A stretch of DNA of 64,000 nt from Burkholderia sp. IMCC1007 (GCF_027257875.1 NZ_JAPVQY010000003.1:62001-126000), one strand, 5' to 3'; shown: positions 15,856 through 25,429, counted from the stretch's first letter. Made by a program: numbers and translations. The notes: generated by a model from the sequence alone, not told the origin.

Positions 15856-17079
15856 CTACCGCGCGCAATCGGCCAGCAGGTTCGCGAGCACCGACGCGCC
15901 TTGCGCGAGATGCTGCGGATCGGCATCCTCGGCCTCGTTGTGGCTCAGGCCGGCTTTGCACGGGACGAACACCATCGCGCTCGGCGCAACGTACGACAGG
16001 TTCACCGCATCGTGCCCCGCGCCGCTGCACATCTCGAGATACGGATAGCCGGCGGCGACCGTCGCGTGCCGCACGCGCGCGACGCAGTCGGCATCGAACA
16101 CCACCGGCTCGTATTCGGCGATGGTGTGCACGTCGACCTGCGTGCCGCGCAGCGGAATCCGCTCGCGGCAGATCGCGTCGATATCGGCGACGAGCCGCTG
16201 CAGCGCCGGCTGCGACGGATGGCGCACGTCGACGCTGAAGCGCACGAGCCCGGGAATCGTACTCGGCGAATTCGGTTGGCACGCGACGTGGCCGACGGTC
16301 ACGCGCGCCTCGGCATCGAACGCGTGCCCATGCTCGACGATCGCGGCGATCATCGCGGCCGCCACGCCCATCGCGTCCTTGCGCACGCTCATTGGCGTCG
16401 TGCCCGCATGCGACTCGAAGCCGGTCACCGTGACGTCGAGTTCGTAGATGCCCTGCACGCCGGTCACGACGCCGATCGGTATACCGGCGTTCTCCAGCAC
16501 CGGGCCTTGTTCGATATGCGCTTCGAAATAGGCCTTCGGCATCTGCCGCTCGCGCTCGCGCCCGGCGAAACCGGTGCGCGCGAGTTCGTCGCGCAGCAGC
16601 ACGCCCGTCTGCATGCACGGCCGGCCCAGCGCGTAGTCGAGATCGAGCGTGCCCGCATAGACGGCCGAGCCCATCATGCCCGGCGTGAAACGCGAGCCCT
16701 CTTCATTGGTCCACGCGACGACGTCGATCGGATGGCGCGCGACGACGCCATGCTCGTTCAGCGTGCGAATCGCTTCGAGGCCCGCGAGCACGCCATAGAC
16801 GCCGTCGAAGCGGCCGCCGAGCGGCTGCGTATCGAGATGGCTGCCGCACATCACGGCCGGCGCGTCGGGCTGCGTGCCGGGCCGGCGCGCGAACACGTTG
16901 CCGATCGGATCGATGCGGATGTCACACCCGGCTTCCTCGCACCAGCGGATGAAGCGTTGCCGGCCGAGCACCTCGTCGCCGCTCAGCGCGAGCCGGCAGC
17001 TGCCGCCGCGCGCGGTCGCGCCGATCGTCGCCATCTCCATCAGCGAATCCCACAGCCGTTGCTGGTTAACGAGAATCAT
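15856..17079 (-). CDS. Zn-dependent M20-type hydrolase (allantoate / N-carbamoyl-L-amino acid amidohydrolase family)
   Basis: A 407-residue metalloamidase of the AllC/HyuC/AmaB group. Metal ligands are visible in CGSHLDTQPLGGRFDGVYG (His, then Asp), VAWTNEEGSRF (the Glu pair) and FEAHIEQGPVLE (His), with the C-terminal MCSGAGHDAVNLSYVAPSAM region. These enzymes release ammonia and CO2 from N-carbamoyl amino acids, allantoate or ureidoglycolate; the exact substrate needs context that is lacking. It diverges from a LysR gene with 95 bp between starts, the usual layout for a regulated catabolic gene. Confidence 0.88.
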   Translation of the reverse strand: MILVNQQRLWDSLMEMATIGATARGGSCRLALSGDEVLGRQRFIRWCEEAGCDIRIDPIGNVFARRPGTQPDAPAVMCGSHLDTQPLGGRFDGVYGVLAGLEAIRTLNEHGVVARHPIDVVAWTNEEGSRFTPGMMGSAVYAGTLDLDYALGRPCMQTGVLLRDELARTGFAGRERERQMPKAYFEAHIEQGPVLENAGIPIGVVTGVQGIYELDVTVTGFESHAGTTPMSVRKDAMGVAAAMIAAIVEHGHAFDAEARVTVGHVACQPNSPSTIPGLVRFSVDVRHPSQPALQRLVADIDAICRERIPLRGTQVDVHTIAEYEPVVFDADCVARVRHATVAAGYPYLEMCSGAGHDAVNLSYVAPSAMVFVPCKAGLSHNEAEDADPQHLAQGASVLANLLADCAR

Positions 17080-17174
17080 CGCGACCGCTCCTCAAAAGCT
17101 CCGAGCATATACACTCGATCCGATAAGAAAAATCCAAGATTTCGTTGCGTGCGATAACTTCCTCTTGTCACCCC

Positions 17175-18098
17175 ATGAAGCTCAAGCAGCTCGATGCGTT
17201 TCTCGCGGTCGCCGAACACCGCACCATCCGCGGCGCGGCCCGCGCGCTCGGCGTCACGCAACCGGCCGTCAGCAGCGTCGTGCGCGAGCTCGAAGCGGAG
17301 CTCGGCGTGCCGCTCGTGATGCGCAGCGTCAAGGGCATCGCGCTGACCGATTACGGCAGCGCCTTCGCGATTCGCGCGCGGCTGATCGTCGAGGAGATCC
17401 AGCGCACGCACGACGAAATCGAGCAGTTGCGGCTCGGTACCAGCGGATCGGTGTCGATCGCGGTCAGCCCGACCGTCGCGCTCACGATCCTGCCGCGCGC
17501 ATTCGACGCGTTCACGCGCAAGCTGCCCGGCGCGACCGTCAACGTCGACGATGCGCTGACCGCGACCGATCTTGCGCGGCTGCGCGACGGTTCGCTCGAT
17601 TTCATCGTGACCCATCAATTGTCGAACGCGCTGCCGGAGCCCGACGAATTCGCGAGCATTGCACTGTTCCGCACGGCGTTCGTGGTCGTCGCGAGAAGCC
17701 GCCATCGGCTCGCGCGGGCGCGCTCGCTGCGCGAGCTGGGAGATGCGCAATGGTGCGTGCCGCGTTATGGGGAGCGCGGCGACGATCTGGTGCACTCGAT
17801 CTTCACGCCGTACGGGCTCGAGATACCGAAGCGGGTGCTCCACTGTCCGTCGTTCGCCGCGACGCTCGGGCTCGTGTCGCAGACGGATGCGCTCGGCGTG
17901 TTCGCGCGGCCGCTCGCCGATGTCGAGCGCAAGTCGCGCGGAATCGTCACACTCGATCTCGCCGAGCCGCTGCCGACGTTGACCGTCGCGATCGTGATGC
18001 GGCGGCATGCGTTGCTGACGCCGGCCGCGCTGCATCTGATCGACTGCCTGAAGGCGGCGTCGGCGAGCGTGCCGGGGAAGGATGACGACGGCGCGTAG
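17175..18098 (+). CDS. LysR family transcriptional regulator
   Basis: A 307-residue LysR regulator: winged helix-turn-helix at residues about 2-60 (LDAFLAVAEHRTIRGAARAL, VTQPAVSSVVRELEAELGVP), then a periplasmic-binding-protein-like effector domain from about residue 90. ATG 17175 (MKLKQLD) is the standard start for the family. It diverges from the M20-type amidohydrolase, its likely target. The 3' end converges on the PLP decarboxylase gene. Confidence 0.9.
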   Translation: MKLKQLDAFLAVAEHRTIRGAARALGVTQPAVSSVVRELEAELGVPLVMRSVKGIALTDYGSAFAIRARLIVEEIQRTHDEIEQLRLGTSGSVSIAVSPTVALTILPRAFDAFTRKLPGATVNVDDALTATDLARLRDGSLDFIVTHQLSNALPEPDEFASIALFRTAFVVVARSRHRLARARSLRELGDAQWCVPRYGERGDDLVHSIFTPYGLEIPKRVLHCPSFAATLGLVSQTDALGVFARPLADVERKSRGIVTLDLAEPLPTLTVAIVMRRHALLTPAALHLIDCLKAASASVPGKDDDGA

Positions 18099-18154
18099 TC
18101 AACCCAAGCGCGACGACGCAAGCACCGCGCCCAACGCATACGCGCCGTCGCCGT

Positions 18155-19507
18155 TCAACCCACGTGCACGCCGCGCAGTTTCGTCAGCAGCGCGACGAGA
18201 CGGTCGATGTGTTCGTCCTCGGTGCGCCACGACGACACGCTGATCCGAAATGCCGGCCGCCCCTGCCATACGGTCTGCCCGAACCACACGCTGCCGGAAT
18301 CCTGCGCGGCCTGCAGGATCGCGAGCGTCTCGTCGTCGGTGCCGGCGCGCACGAGCACCTGGTTCAGCACCACCCGGTTGAGCACGTCGTAGCCGGCCGC
18401 GCGCAGCCCATCCGCGACGCGCGACGCCTGCGCGCAATGCCGCTCGACCATCGTCGCCACGCCGGCACGGCCGAGCGAGCGCAACGCGGCCCACACGGGA
18501 ATGCCGCGCGCGCGCCGCGAGAATTCGAGGTTCAGGTTCTTCTGCGCGTCCTGCGCGCCGCTCAGGTAGACGGCGTCGCTGTTCATCGCGGTCGCGAGCG
18601 CCGCCGCGTCGCGGCAGATCACCATCGCGCCGTCGTACGGCGTGTTGAGCCATTTGTGACCGTCGGTCGTCCAGCTGTCCGCGCCGTCGATGCCGTCGGT
18701 CAGCGCGCGCTTCGCCGATGCGCGCGCCCACAGGCCGAACGCGCCGTCCACGTGCACCCATGCGTTGGCGGCTTTCGCGCGCGGCATCAGCGCGGCGAAC
18801 GGATCGAACTCGCCGGTGTTCACTTCGCCGGCCTGCACGCACAGGATCGTCATGTCGTCGAGCGGCGGCAATTGCGCGGGATCGATCCGGCCGTGCGCGT
18901 CGACCGGTGCGACGACGACGCGCTTCATCCCGAAACCGAGCACGCGCAGCGCCTTCTTCACCGTGATGTGCGCGAGTTCGGAGAGCACGACCTTCACTTC
19001 GGGCGCGCCGATCAGGCCGTCGTCGTCGACGTTCCAGCCCTTGCGCGCCAGCAGCGCACGCCGCGCGGCGACCAGCGCGACGAGCGTACAGGCCGTCGCG
19101 CTCGTGCCGAACCCGACCGCGCTGTCTTCGGGCAGCCCGAGCACGTCGACGACCCAGCGCGCGGCCTGCCGCTCGATCGTCGCGGCCACCGGCGAATTCG
19201 CGAACGACGACGCGCACTGGTCCCACGCGAGCATCAGCCGCTCGGCCGCGGCCGCAGCGGGCAGCGTCGCGCCGATCACGAAGCCGAAGTAGTTCGGGCC
19301 GTTCGATGCGACGGTCGCCGGCGTGCCGCGCTCGTCGAGCAGGCGCAGCACGTCGTCGGCCTGGCGGCCCGTATCGGGCAGCGGCTCGTCGAAGGCGGCG
19401 AGGCCGGCCAGCGCGGCGGCGTCGGGATACGCGCGCCGTTCGTTCGTCGATGCGAGATAGTCATGCGCGCGCCGGTCGGCGTCGGCCAGCAGTGCGAGTT
19501 CGTCCAT
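18155..19507 (-). CDS. PLP-dependent group II decarboxylase (aromatic-L-amino-acid decarboxylase-like)
   Basis: A 450-residue fold-type I PLP enzyme. The Schiff-base lysine is in SWTTDGHKWLNTPYDGAM, the PLP-ring Asp/His region in WVHVDGAFGLWA, and the phosphate-binding region in GFGTSATACTLVALVAAR. The family decarboxylates aromatic amino acids, glutamate or diaminobutyrate; the substrate here is not assigned. ATG 19507 (MDELALLADADRR) fits. An ArsR-type regulator gene ends 20 bp upstream on the same strand, so the two are probably one operon. Confidence 0.88.
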   Translation of the reverse strand: MDELALLADADRRAHDYLASTNERRAYPDAAALAGLAAFDEPLPDTGRQADDVLRLLDERGTPATVASNGPNYFGFVIGATLPAAAAAERLMLAWDQCASSFANSPVAATIERQAARWVVDVLGLPEDSAVGFGTSATACTLVALVAARRALLARKGWNVDDDGLIGAPEVKVVLSELAHITVKKALRVLGFGMKRVVVAPVDAHGRIDPAQLPPLDDMTILCVQAGEVNTGEFDPFAALMPRAKAANAWVHVDGAFGLWARASAKRALTDGIDGADSWTTDGHKWLNTPYDGAMVICRDAAALATAMNSDAVYLSGAQDAQKNLNLEFSRRARGIPVWAALRSLGRAGVATMVERHCAQASRVADGLRAAGYDVLNRVVLNQVLVRAGTDDETLAILQAAQDSGSVWFGQTVWQGRPAFRISVSSWRTEDEHIDRLVALLTKLRGVHVG

Positions 19508-19527
19508 GTCGATTGCCTCTGTGAAGA

Positions 19528-19827
19528 TCAGAGTTGCAGGAGGTCGCGGCCCAATCGATGCAGCGCATCGTCGATCCGCTTGTAATACGTGAACTTGCCG
19601 ACGCGCGTGGCGCGGACGAGCCCGGCATCCGCGAGGATGCGCATGTGGCGCGTGGTCGTGGCCGGCGCGATGCCGAGCTTCTCGGTGATGTAGGTGCAGC
19701 ACACGCCGAGTTCGTCGAAGTCGCCGTGCGGCTGCGGCGGGAAATGCTTGCGCGGCTGCTTGAGCCAGCGCATCACGGCCAGGCGGCTTTCGTTGGCCAG
19801 TGCACTGATGCGGGTGACGTCGTCCAT
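19528..19827 (-). CDS. ArsR-type winged-helix regulator
   Basis: A 99-residue ArsR/SmtB-fold regulator with the helix-turn-helix core PATTTRHMRILADAGLVRAT and wing RVGKFTYYKRID. A pair of cysteines in ELGVCCTYITEKLG is at the position where some family members bind metals or thiols. It precedes the PLP decarboxylase by 20 bp and is likely its autoregulated repressor. Confidence 0.85.
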   Translation of the reverse strand: MDDVTRISALANESRLAVMRWLKQPRKHFPPQPHGDFDELGVCCTYITEKLGIAPATTTRHMRILADAGLVRATRVGKFTYYKRIDDALHRLGRDLLQL

Positions 19828-20013
19828 GGGTCCGGCCCCGGTTAACGTTTCGAATATTAGCTAAATGACGAAGCGTGGACAACGAGATCGGCGGGCGATT
19901 CGTGCGTTTGCCGTCGTGTTCGGGCCGGGCCGTCCATCGATGCATCGCATTAGACGTTACAGCGTCGGAAACCGGCATCGGCGCGCACCGGATGCGGCGC
20001 GACCGGTGTGCGA

Positions 20014-20160
20014 TCAAGCCGTCGTCAGCGCCTGCGTCAACCGGTCGATCAGCGCGCGCACGCGCCGCGGCTGCACGCCGGCGCCCGGATAGACGATCTG
20101 CAGGCCGATGTCGCCCGGCGAGAAATCGCGCAGGATTTCGACGAGCGCGCCGCCGCACTG
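20014..20160 (-). pseudogene. 3' fragment of a LysR-family regulator
   Basis: The minus strand reads CGGALVEILRDFSPGDIGLQ then IVYPGAGVQPRRVRALIDRL and a stop at 20014-20016, which is the C-terminal end of a LysR effector domain. Similarity stops abruptly at 20160, inside the first copy of a 19-bp direct repeat, and no upstream half exists. It is a deletion remnant. Confidence 0.65.
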
Positions 20161-20272
20161 CGATGCAATCGCGGCGCGTCAGCCGTCACTGCCGGGCCAT
20201 CGGCAGCACGCGTTCGCGCGGCTCAATCCGCCGATGCGCGGATAAGCCGACAGGCACTGCGATGCAATCGCG
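20155..20272. repeat. 19-bp direct repeat pair flanking a spacer
   Basis: GCACTGCGATGCAATCGCG occurs exactly at 20155-20173 and 20254-20272, 99 bp apart. The first copy coincides with the breakpoint of the LysR remnant. The spacer holds no gene. Such repeats are typical of deletion junctions or small non-autonomous element traces. Confidence 0.8.
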
Positions 20273-20289
20273 TCGCAGCGCGCCAACCG

Positions 20290-21768
20290 TCACCGCCTGA
20301 CCAGCACGCGGTCGATCATCTCGCCGATCCGGCGCGCGAGCGCATCCATCCGCTCGGCCGGCACGCCGCCGTAGCCGAGCACGAGCCCGTTGTAGCCGTG
20401 CGCGGTGCCCGGCACGCAGAACGACGACAGCGGCCGCAGGATCAGCCCGTGCGTGCGCGCGACGCGGCTCAACTCCATGTCGGCCACCGGCACGTCGAGC
20501 CGCGCGGACAGATGCATGCCGCCCGCGCCGCCCGATACCGTCAGCCGTGTGCTCAGCCGCCGCGCCAGCGCGTCGTGCAACGCGTCGCGCCGCTCGGCAT
20601 ACACGCGGCGCATGCGGCGCAGATGCCGCGTGAAATGCCCGGCGTCGATGAAATCCGCGAGCGCGCGCTGCTCGACCGCGCGGCCGTGCAGCATCAGCGC
20701 GCCCGCCGCGTCGCGCAGCGGCCGCGCAAGCGCGGGCGGCACGACCATGAAGCCGAGCCGCAGCGCCGGAAACATCACCTTGCTGAAGGTGCCGAGGTAG
20801 ATCACCGGCGCGTCGTCGGCGAGCCCCTGCACGGCCGCGTGCGGCGTGCCGTCGTGGCGGAACTCGCTGTCGTAGTCGTCTTCGACGATCCACGCGCCGG
20901 CCGCGCGCGCATGCGCGATAAGCGCGAGCCGCCGCTCCAGGCTCATCACCGCGCCGAGCGGATACTGGTGCGACGGCGTGATGTAGACCAGCTTCGGCGC
21001 ACGATCGCGCCAGTCGTCCGGATGCGGCGCGAGCCCCTGCGCATCGACGCCGATCGGCTCGACCCGCAGGTCGGCCGCGAGAAACGCGTTGCGCGCGCCG
21101 TGATAGCCGGGGTTCTCGATCCATGCGACATCGCCCGCATCGGCCAGCGCGCGGGCGCACAGGTCGAGCGCGCCCTGCGTGCCGTCGGTGACGATCACCT
21201 GCTCCGCATCGCAACGCACGCCGCGCGACGCGCGCAGATAAGCGGCGATCGCATCGCGCAGCGCCGCGTCGCCTTCCGCCGGCTGGTAGCCGAGCTGCGC
21301 CGGCCCGGCCGTGCGCCATGCGCGTTCGATGCAACGCCGCCATTGCGCGAGCGGAAATTCATCGACGGCCGGCGCGCCCGGCATGAACGGCAGCGACTCG
21401 TCGAGGCCGCTCGTCGCGCGCTCGGTGCGTGCGACACGTCGCGACAGCACCGTCGTATCGCCGGCGGGCGCCGCAGCAGCGGCCGGCGACGCGCGCAAGC
21501 CCATCCGCGCCACGACCGTGCCCTGCCGCGTGCCGGCGACGAACCCTTCCGACGCGAGCCGCTCGTACGCGTACAGCACCGAATTGCGCGCGATGCCGAG
21601 TTCGCCGGCCAGCGTGCGCGACGCGGCAAGCCGCGCGCCTTCGGCGATCCGGCCGCTCAGGATCGCGTCGCGCAAACACGTATATAGCCGCTGCTGCTGC
21701 GACATCCGCGTGACCGCATGCGGCCCCGCTTCGCGCTCGAAGGTCGACAGCAGCACCGCGTAATCCAT
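20290..21768 (-). CDS. MocR/PdxR-type GntR regulator with aminotransferase domain
   Basis: A 492-residue chimera: an N-terminal GntR winged helix (RLYTCLRDAILSGRIAEGAR, LGIARNSVLYAYERLASEGF), a linker, and a fold-type I aminotransferase-like domain (VIVTDGTQGALDLCARAL, YDSEFRHDG, and YLGTFSKVMFPALRLGF with the PLP-binding Lys). MocR proteins sense PLP or amino-acid adducts and often regulate vitamin B6 or amino-compound genes. ATG 21768 (MDYAVLL) begins the domain. It is divergent from a GNAT gene with 129 bp between starts, the likely target region. Confidence 0.9.
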   Translation of the reverse strand: MDYAVLLSTFEREAGPHAVTRMSQQQRLYTCLRDAILSGRIAEGARLAASRTLAGELGIARNSVLYAYERLASEGFVAGTRQGTVVARMGLRASPAAAAAPAGDTTVLSRRVARTERATSGLDESLPFMPGAPAVDEFPLAQWRRCIERAWRTAGPAQLGYQPAEGDAALRDAIAAYLRASRGVRCDAEQVIVTDGTQGALDLCARALADAGDVAWIENPGYHGARNAFLAADLRVEPIGVDAQGLAPHPDDWRDRAPKLVYITPSHQYPLGAVMSLERRLALIAHARAAGAWIVEDDYDSEFRHDGTPHAAVQGLADDAPVIYLGTFSKVMFPALRLGFMVVPPALARPLRDAAGALMLHGRAVEQRALADFIDAGHFTRHLRRMRRVYAERRDALHDALARRLSTRLTVSGGAGGMHLSARLDVPVADMELSRVARTHGLILRPLSSFCVPGTAHGYNGLVLGYGGVPAERMDALARRIGEMIDRVLVRR

Positions 21769-21897
21769 CGTGGCTCCAGAAAGAGGAAGTGTCATGGGTC
21801 TACACATGGTGCCACGAAGTTTCTATCGTGGATGCCTGTTCCCGTTTCCGGCCGCGCCGGCAACGCTTGATTTCATCCCTTCGACAGGTTCTCCACC

Positions 21898-22374
21898 ATG
21901 AACGCTACCGACACCAGCCTGACCGTGCGCCCCGTGCGCGAAGACGATTTCGACCACTGGCTGCCGCTGTGGGACGGCTACAACCGCTTCTACGGCCGCT
22001 TCGGCGACACCGCGCTGCCGCGCGACATCACGCAGCTCACGTGGTCGCGCTTCTTCGACGGCTACGAGCCCGTGCATGCGCGTGTCGCGGAACGCGACGG
22101 CCGCCTGGTCGGGCTCGTGCACTTCCTGTATCACCGCAGCACGACGCTCGCCGGCCCGACGTGTTATCTGCAGGATCTGTTCACGCTCGACAGCGAACGC
22201 GGCAAGGGCGTGGGCCGTGCGTTGATCGAAGCCGTGTACGACGCCGCGCGCGCGCATCGCGCGGAGCGCGTGTACTGGCAGACGCACGAAACGAATCACA
22301 CCGCGATGCGGCTCTACGACACCGTCGCGGAGAAAACCGGCTTCGTGATCTATCGAAAGGTGTTGCCGCGCTGA
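21898..22374 (+). CDS. GNAT family N-acetyltransferase
   Basis: A 158-residue acetyltransferase with the acetyl-CoA-binding motif A as LFTLDSERGKGVGRALIEAV and the preceding YLQDLF strand; the C-terminus GFVIYRKVLPR matches the family. The acceptor is unknown. It diverges from the MocR-type regulator and converges with the methyltransferase gene. Confidence 0.9.
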   Translation: MNATDTSLTVRPVREDDFDHWLPLWDGYNRFYGRFGDTALPRDITQLTWSRFFDGYEPVHARVAERDGRLVGLVHFLYHRSTTLAGPTCYLQDLFTLDSERGKGVGRALIEAVYDAARAHRAERVYWQTHETNHTAMRLYDTVAEKTGFVIYRKVLPR

Positions 22375-22421
22375 TCGGACAGCACGCTGCACGGCCGCGG
22401 TCATGGCCGCGCCGCAAGGAT

Positions 22422-23147
22422 TCAAGCGAGCGGCCGCGCCTTGATCCACAGAAACAGCGGCACGCGCGACCACTGCTTCAGCTGGTCCGTATCCGCGCGG
22501 TCGGGCAGCGGCTCGCGCAGCGACACGATCGCGAAGCCGGCCGCCTCCAGCGCATCCATGTAAGCCTGAAGCGGCAGCGACCAGCCCGCGAAGTGCATCG
22601 ACAGCCCGTCGCGCGTTTCCACGCCCTCGAAATGCGCGCTGCCGAAATACGTGCCGTCCAGCACGAACGGCGCATCGGGCTGCGGCCCCGCGAAGCGGCC
22701 GCGATCGCGAAACGGATGCACGAGCGACACGAACAGCAGCCCGCCCGGCTTCAGCACGCGGCGCGCCTCGCGCAGCGCGGCCGGCATGTCGTCGAGATCC
22801 ATCAGCACGTTGTACGCCATCACGACGTCAAAGCTGGCCGGATCGAACGGCAGCGATGCGGCATCGGCAAGTGCGTAGCGGTGCGCGGAATCGGCGCGGC
22901 GCGCGGCGTCGAGCATCGCCGGCACCGCATCGCTCGCCGTCACGTCGTAGCCCAGCGCCTTCAGCTCGCGGCTCACGCGGCCCTCGCCGCAGCCGATCTC
23001 CAGCGCGCGGCCGGTTCCGCGACCGATATACGCGGCCAGCCCGTCGCGATACTTCCAGAACGCGTCGTGGCCCGGCCTGCCGGCCCAGTCGATCCATTGG
23101 TCGGCAACGTACGTCCAGTGTTCGGTGATGATTTTCGTGTCGGTCAT
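22422..23147 (-). CDS. Class I SAM-dependent methyltransferase
   Basis: A 241-residue Rossmann-fold methyltransferase: motif I ALEIGCGEGRVSRELKALGY, post-I VTASDAVPAMLDAARRAD, motif II SFDVVMAYNVLMDLDDM and motif III LKPGGLLFVSLVHPF. It is closest in layout to small-molecule methyltransferases of the Methyltransf_11 type. The acceptor is unknown. It is monocistronic. Confidence 0.88.
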   Translation of the reverse strand: MTDTKIITEHWTYVADQWIDWAGRPGHDAFWKYRDGLAAYIGRGTGRALEIGCGEGRVSRELKALGYDVTASDAVPAMLDAARRADSAHRYALADAASLPFDPASFDVVMAYNVLMDLDDMPAALREARRVLKPGGLLFVSLVHPFRDRGRFAGPQPDAPFVLDGTYFGSAHFEGVETRDGLSMHFAGWSLPLQAYMDALEAAGFAIVSLREPLPDRADTDQLKQWSRVPLFLWIKARPLA

Positions 23148-23364
23148 CTGCGCGTCGGTTCGATGTTCGTTCGATGGTCGTTCGGTGTTCTGCGCGTTGG
23201 CCCAGAACGCGATGGTAAGCCGAAGTCGCCGCGCGCGTGAGCGCGGATCGCGCGCCGGCCGGTTTCCGTTTGCGGCAGCGACGTTCTACAGTAACGAGAC
23301 AATCCCGCGCTCCGCCACGCATCGGCGCCGCTCGGCGATGCGCACCCGATTTCGAGGAAAGTCG

Positions 23365-24378
23365 ATGCCGAGTATCGTCTCCGGTCCCGCCGATCTGCCG
23401 CCGAGCACCGTCGCCGCCGAAACGCGGATGGTGCACGACGTCGCCACGCTGCAGCCGGCCGACTATCGTTCGCCCGACGGTGCGTCGTGGGTCATCGCCA
23501 CCATCACCCCCGCGAAGGACAGCGGCGCGATCGTCACCGGCAACACCTACTTCGACACCGCGAAACAGCAGACCGTCGCGGTGCCCGACGCACGCCGCCG
23601 CTATGCGAATCGCGGCACGTGGCAGGTCGTCGCGCGTTCGAGCCCGTCGGTGCCGGCCACCGGCCGTTACGACTGGCTGACGCTCGCGTGGCTCGCGATC
23701 GACCGGCGGCCGCTGCCGCAAACGCCCGACCATCTGTATTCGCCGTTCATTCACGGCGGCACGATCGTTTATCGATGGGATCCGGCCGCGCAGGGCGGCG
23801 AGCAGTTCGGCAACGTGCGGATGATTTTTCCGGAATGGAAACAGCAGGTCGCGCAGGTGCTGCGATCGGCTCCGGCCGACGACGCGCATGCGGCGATCGC
23901 GGCACAGGTGTCGGCGCTCGATCGCGCGAAGCAGGACAGCAACCCGATGGCCGCAGTGATCGACTTCGGCAAGGCCATCCAGGACGAATCGGCCGACCGG
24001 ATCGCGTCGACGCTGCCGGCATTGCTGCGCGCGAACGATCTGCACGAGGTGTCGGCGATCGTGTATCAGTGCCTCGCGGCGTCACGCGAGGCGGACCGGC
24101 CGCGCCTCGTCGAAGCGATCAACGGCTCGATCTTCTCGCTCGACGACAGTGCGCGGCTGCTCGCGATCGCGTACGGCGCGTTCGCAGCCGGCCGCGTGCG
24201 GCCTCGACCATTCAGCGATCCCGAGCAAACGGCGCGCATCAACGACGTGTTTACCGCGCTGAAACAGCGGACGTCGGCGCTGCACGTGCCGGTTGCCGCC
24301 GGTTCGCCGTGGGCCGAGTTCTTCACCGCGTACCGGCTCGGCGGCTCGGCCGCCCGCTCCGACGGCAACGGGAAGTAA
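23365..24378 (+). CDS. Hypothetical protein, no family recognised
   Basis: A 337-residue soluble protein without signal peptide or membrane segment. Codon use is as in neighbouring genes, so it is a real gene. The N-terminal half contains many aromatic and charged residues (YRSPDGASWVIATITPAKDS, YDWLTLAWLAIDRRPLPQTP), the C-terminal half is helical. I recognise no motif. ATG 23365 (MPSIVSG) follows a GAGGAAAG ribosome site; ATG 23338 would add 9 residues. Confidence 0.6.
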   Translation: MPSIVSGPADLPPSTVAAETRMVHDVATLQPADYRSPDGASWVIATITPAKDSGAIVTGNTYFDTAKQQTVAVPDARRRYANRGTWQVVARSSPSVPATGRYDWLTLAWLAIDRRPLPQTPDHLYSPFIHGGTIVYRWDPAAQGGEQFGNVRMIFPEWKQQVAQVLRSAPADDAHAAIAAQVSALDRAKQDSNPMAAVIDFGKAIQDESADRIASTLPALLRANDLHEVSAIVYQCLAASREADRPRLVEAINGSIFSLDDSARLLAIAYGAFAAGRVRPRPFSDPEQTARINDVFTALKQRTSALHVPVAAGSPWAEFFTAYRLGGSAARSDGNGK

Positions 24379-24619
24379 CCGGCGCGTGTGGGCACGAGCT
24401 TCGGTTCTTGCACGATACTCGGGAGGCCTGCATGAAAGCGACGTCGTCCTGAATGCCGGTGCCGCGTACCCGCGCTTCATCCATCGGACGATGCGCGCCG
24501 CCCGCCGACGCAGGAAAAACCGGGAACCCGCGTGCATGATGCGGGGTCGAAACGCGACACGATCGCCGCCGGCATCGCCGTCTACGGTCGCTCCTCTTCT
24601 CCTCCAGCCCTTTCTTCCC

Positions 24620-25429
24620 ATGTTGAGTCTCGGTCCCTTTTCGATCCGCGTCATCGCCGTTGCCGCCGCCGCGCTGCTGGCGTGGCTCGTCGCGCGCTTC
24701 ATGCAGCGCCGCCCGCCGGACGGCCAGCACAAGACCGCGTCGAGCCTCATTCTCGACGTGCTGCTGCTCGGGCTGATCGCCGCGCGTGTCGGTTACGTCG
24801 CGCAGTGGTGGCGCGACTATGCGGCCGCGCCGCGATCGATCGTCGCGCTCGGCGACGGCGGCTTCGACTGGCGCATCGGCATCGCGGCCGCGCTGGTGTT
24901 CGCCGCGTGGCGGCTGCGTCGTCTGCCTGCGCTGCGCCGGCCGGTGGCGGCCGGCATCGTCGTGGGGCTCGCCGCATGGGGCATCGCGCAGGGCACGCTC
25001 GCGACGCTGCAGCGCAACGCGCCGCCGTTCACCGCGATGCGGTTCGAAGCGCTCGATGCGACGCCCGTGCTGCCGCAACGCTATGCCGGCAAGCCGGTCG
25101 TCGTGAACCTGTGGGCGACGTGGTGTGCGCCGTGCCGGCGCGAGATGCCGATCCTCGCGCAAGCACAGCGCGATCATCCGGACATCACGGTGCTGATGCT
25201 CGACCAGGGCGAAAACGCGCAGGCAGTGCGCGCGTTCCTCGCGCAGCAGGGTCTGCGCTTCGACAACGTGCTGCTCGATCCGTCGCTGCATGCGATGCAG
25301 GCGTACGGGTCGCGCGGCTTGCCGACGACGCTGTTCTTCAACGCGAACGGCGAACTCGTCGAATCGCACATGGGCGAGATCACGGCAGCGCGGCTGAACG
25401 ACACCCTGTCGCAGCGATTCGGGCAGTGA
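24620..25429 (+). CDS. Membrane-anchored thioredoxin-like (TlpA/ResA-type) oxidoreductase
   Basis: A 269-residue fusion. The N-terminal 120 residues contain several hydrophobic segments, with LILDVLLLGLIAARVGYVAQ resembling a prolipoprotein diacylglyceryl transferase (Lgt) helix. A TlpA/ResA-like domain from about residue 140 has the active site WATWCAPCRREMPIL and cis-Pro region GLPTTLFFNANGEL. The thioredoxin domain should face the periplasm and reduce or isomerise exported disulfides. ATG 24620 is the first start that keeps the first hydrophobic run near the N-terminus. No cytochrome-maturation neighbours are present. Confidence 0.82.
   Translation: MLSLGPFSIRVIAVAAAALLAWLVARFMQRRPPDGQHKTASSLILDVLLLGLIAARVGYVAQWWRDYAAAPRSIVALGDGGFDWRIGIAAALVFAAWRLRRLPALRRPVAAGIVVGLAAWGIAQGTLATLQRNAPPFTAMRFEALDATPVLPQRYAGKPVVVNLWATWCAPCRREMPILAQAQRDHPDITVLMLDQGENAQAVRAFLAQQGLRFDNVLLDPSLHAMQAYGSRGLPTTLFFNANGELVESHMGEITAARLNDTLSQRFGQ

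Noticed and set aside
24432..24452. Six-codon frame with a good ribosome site (MKATSS)
   Set aside because: Too short to judge, and shows no amino-acid bias or linkage typical of a leader peptide.
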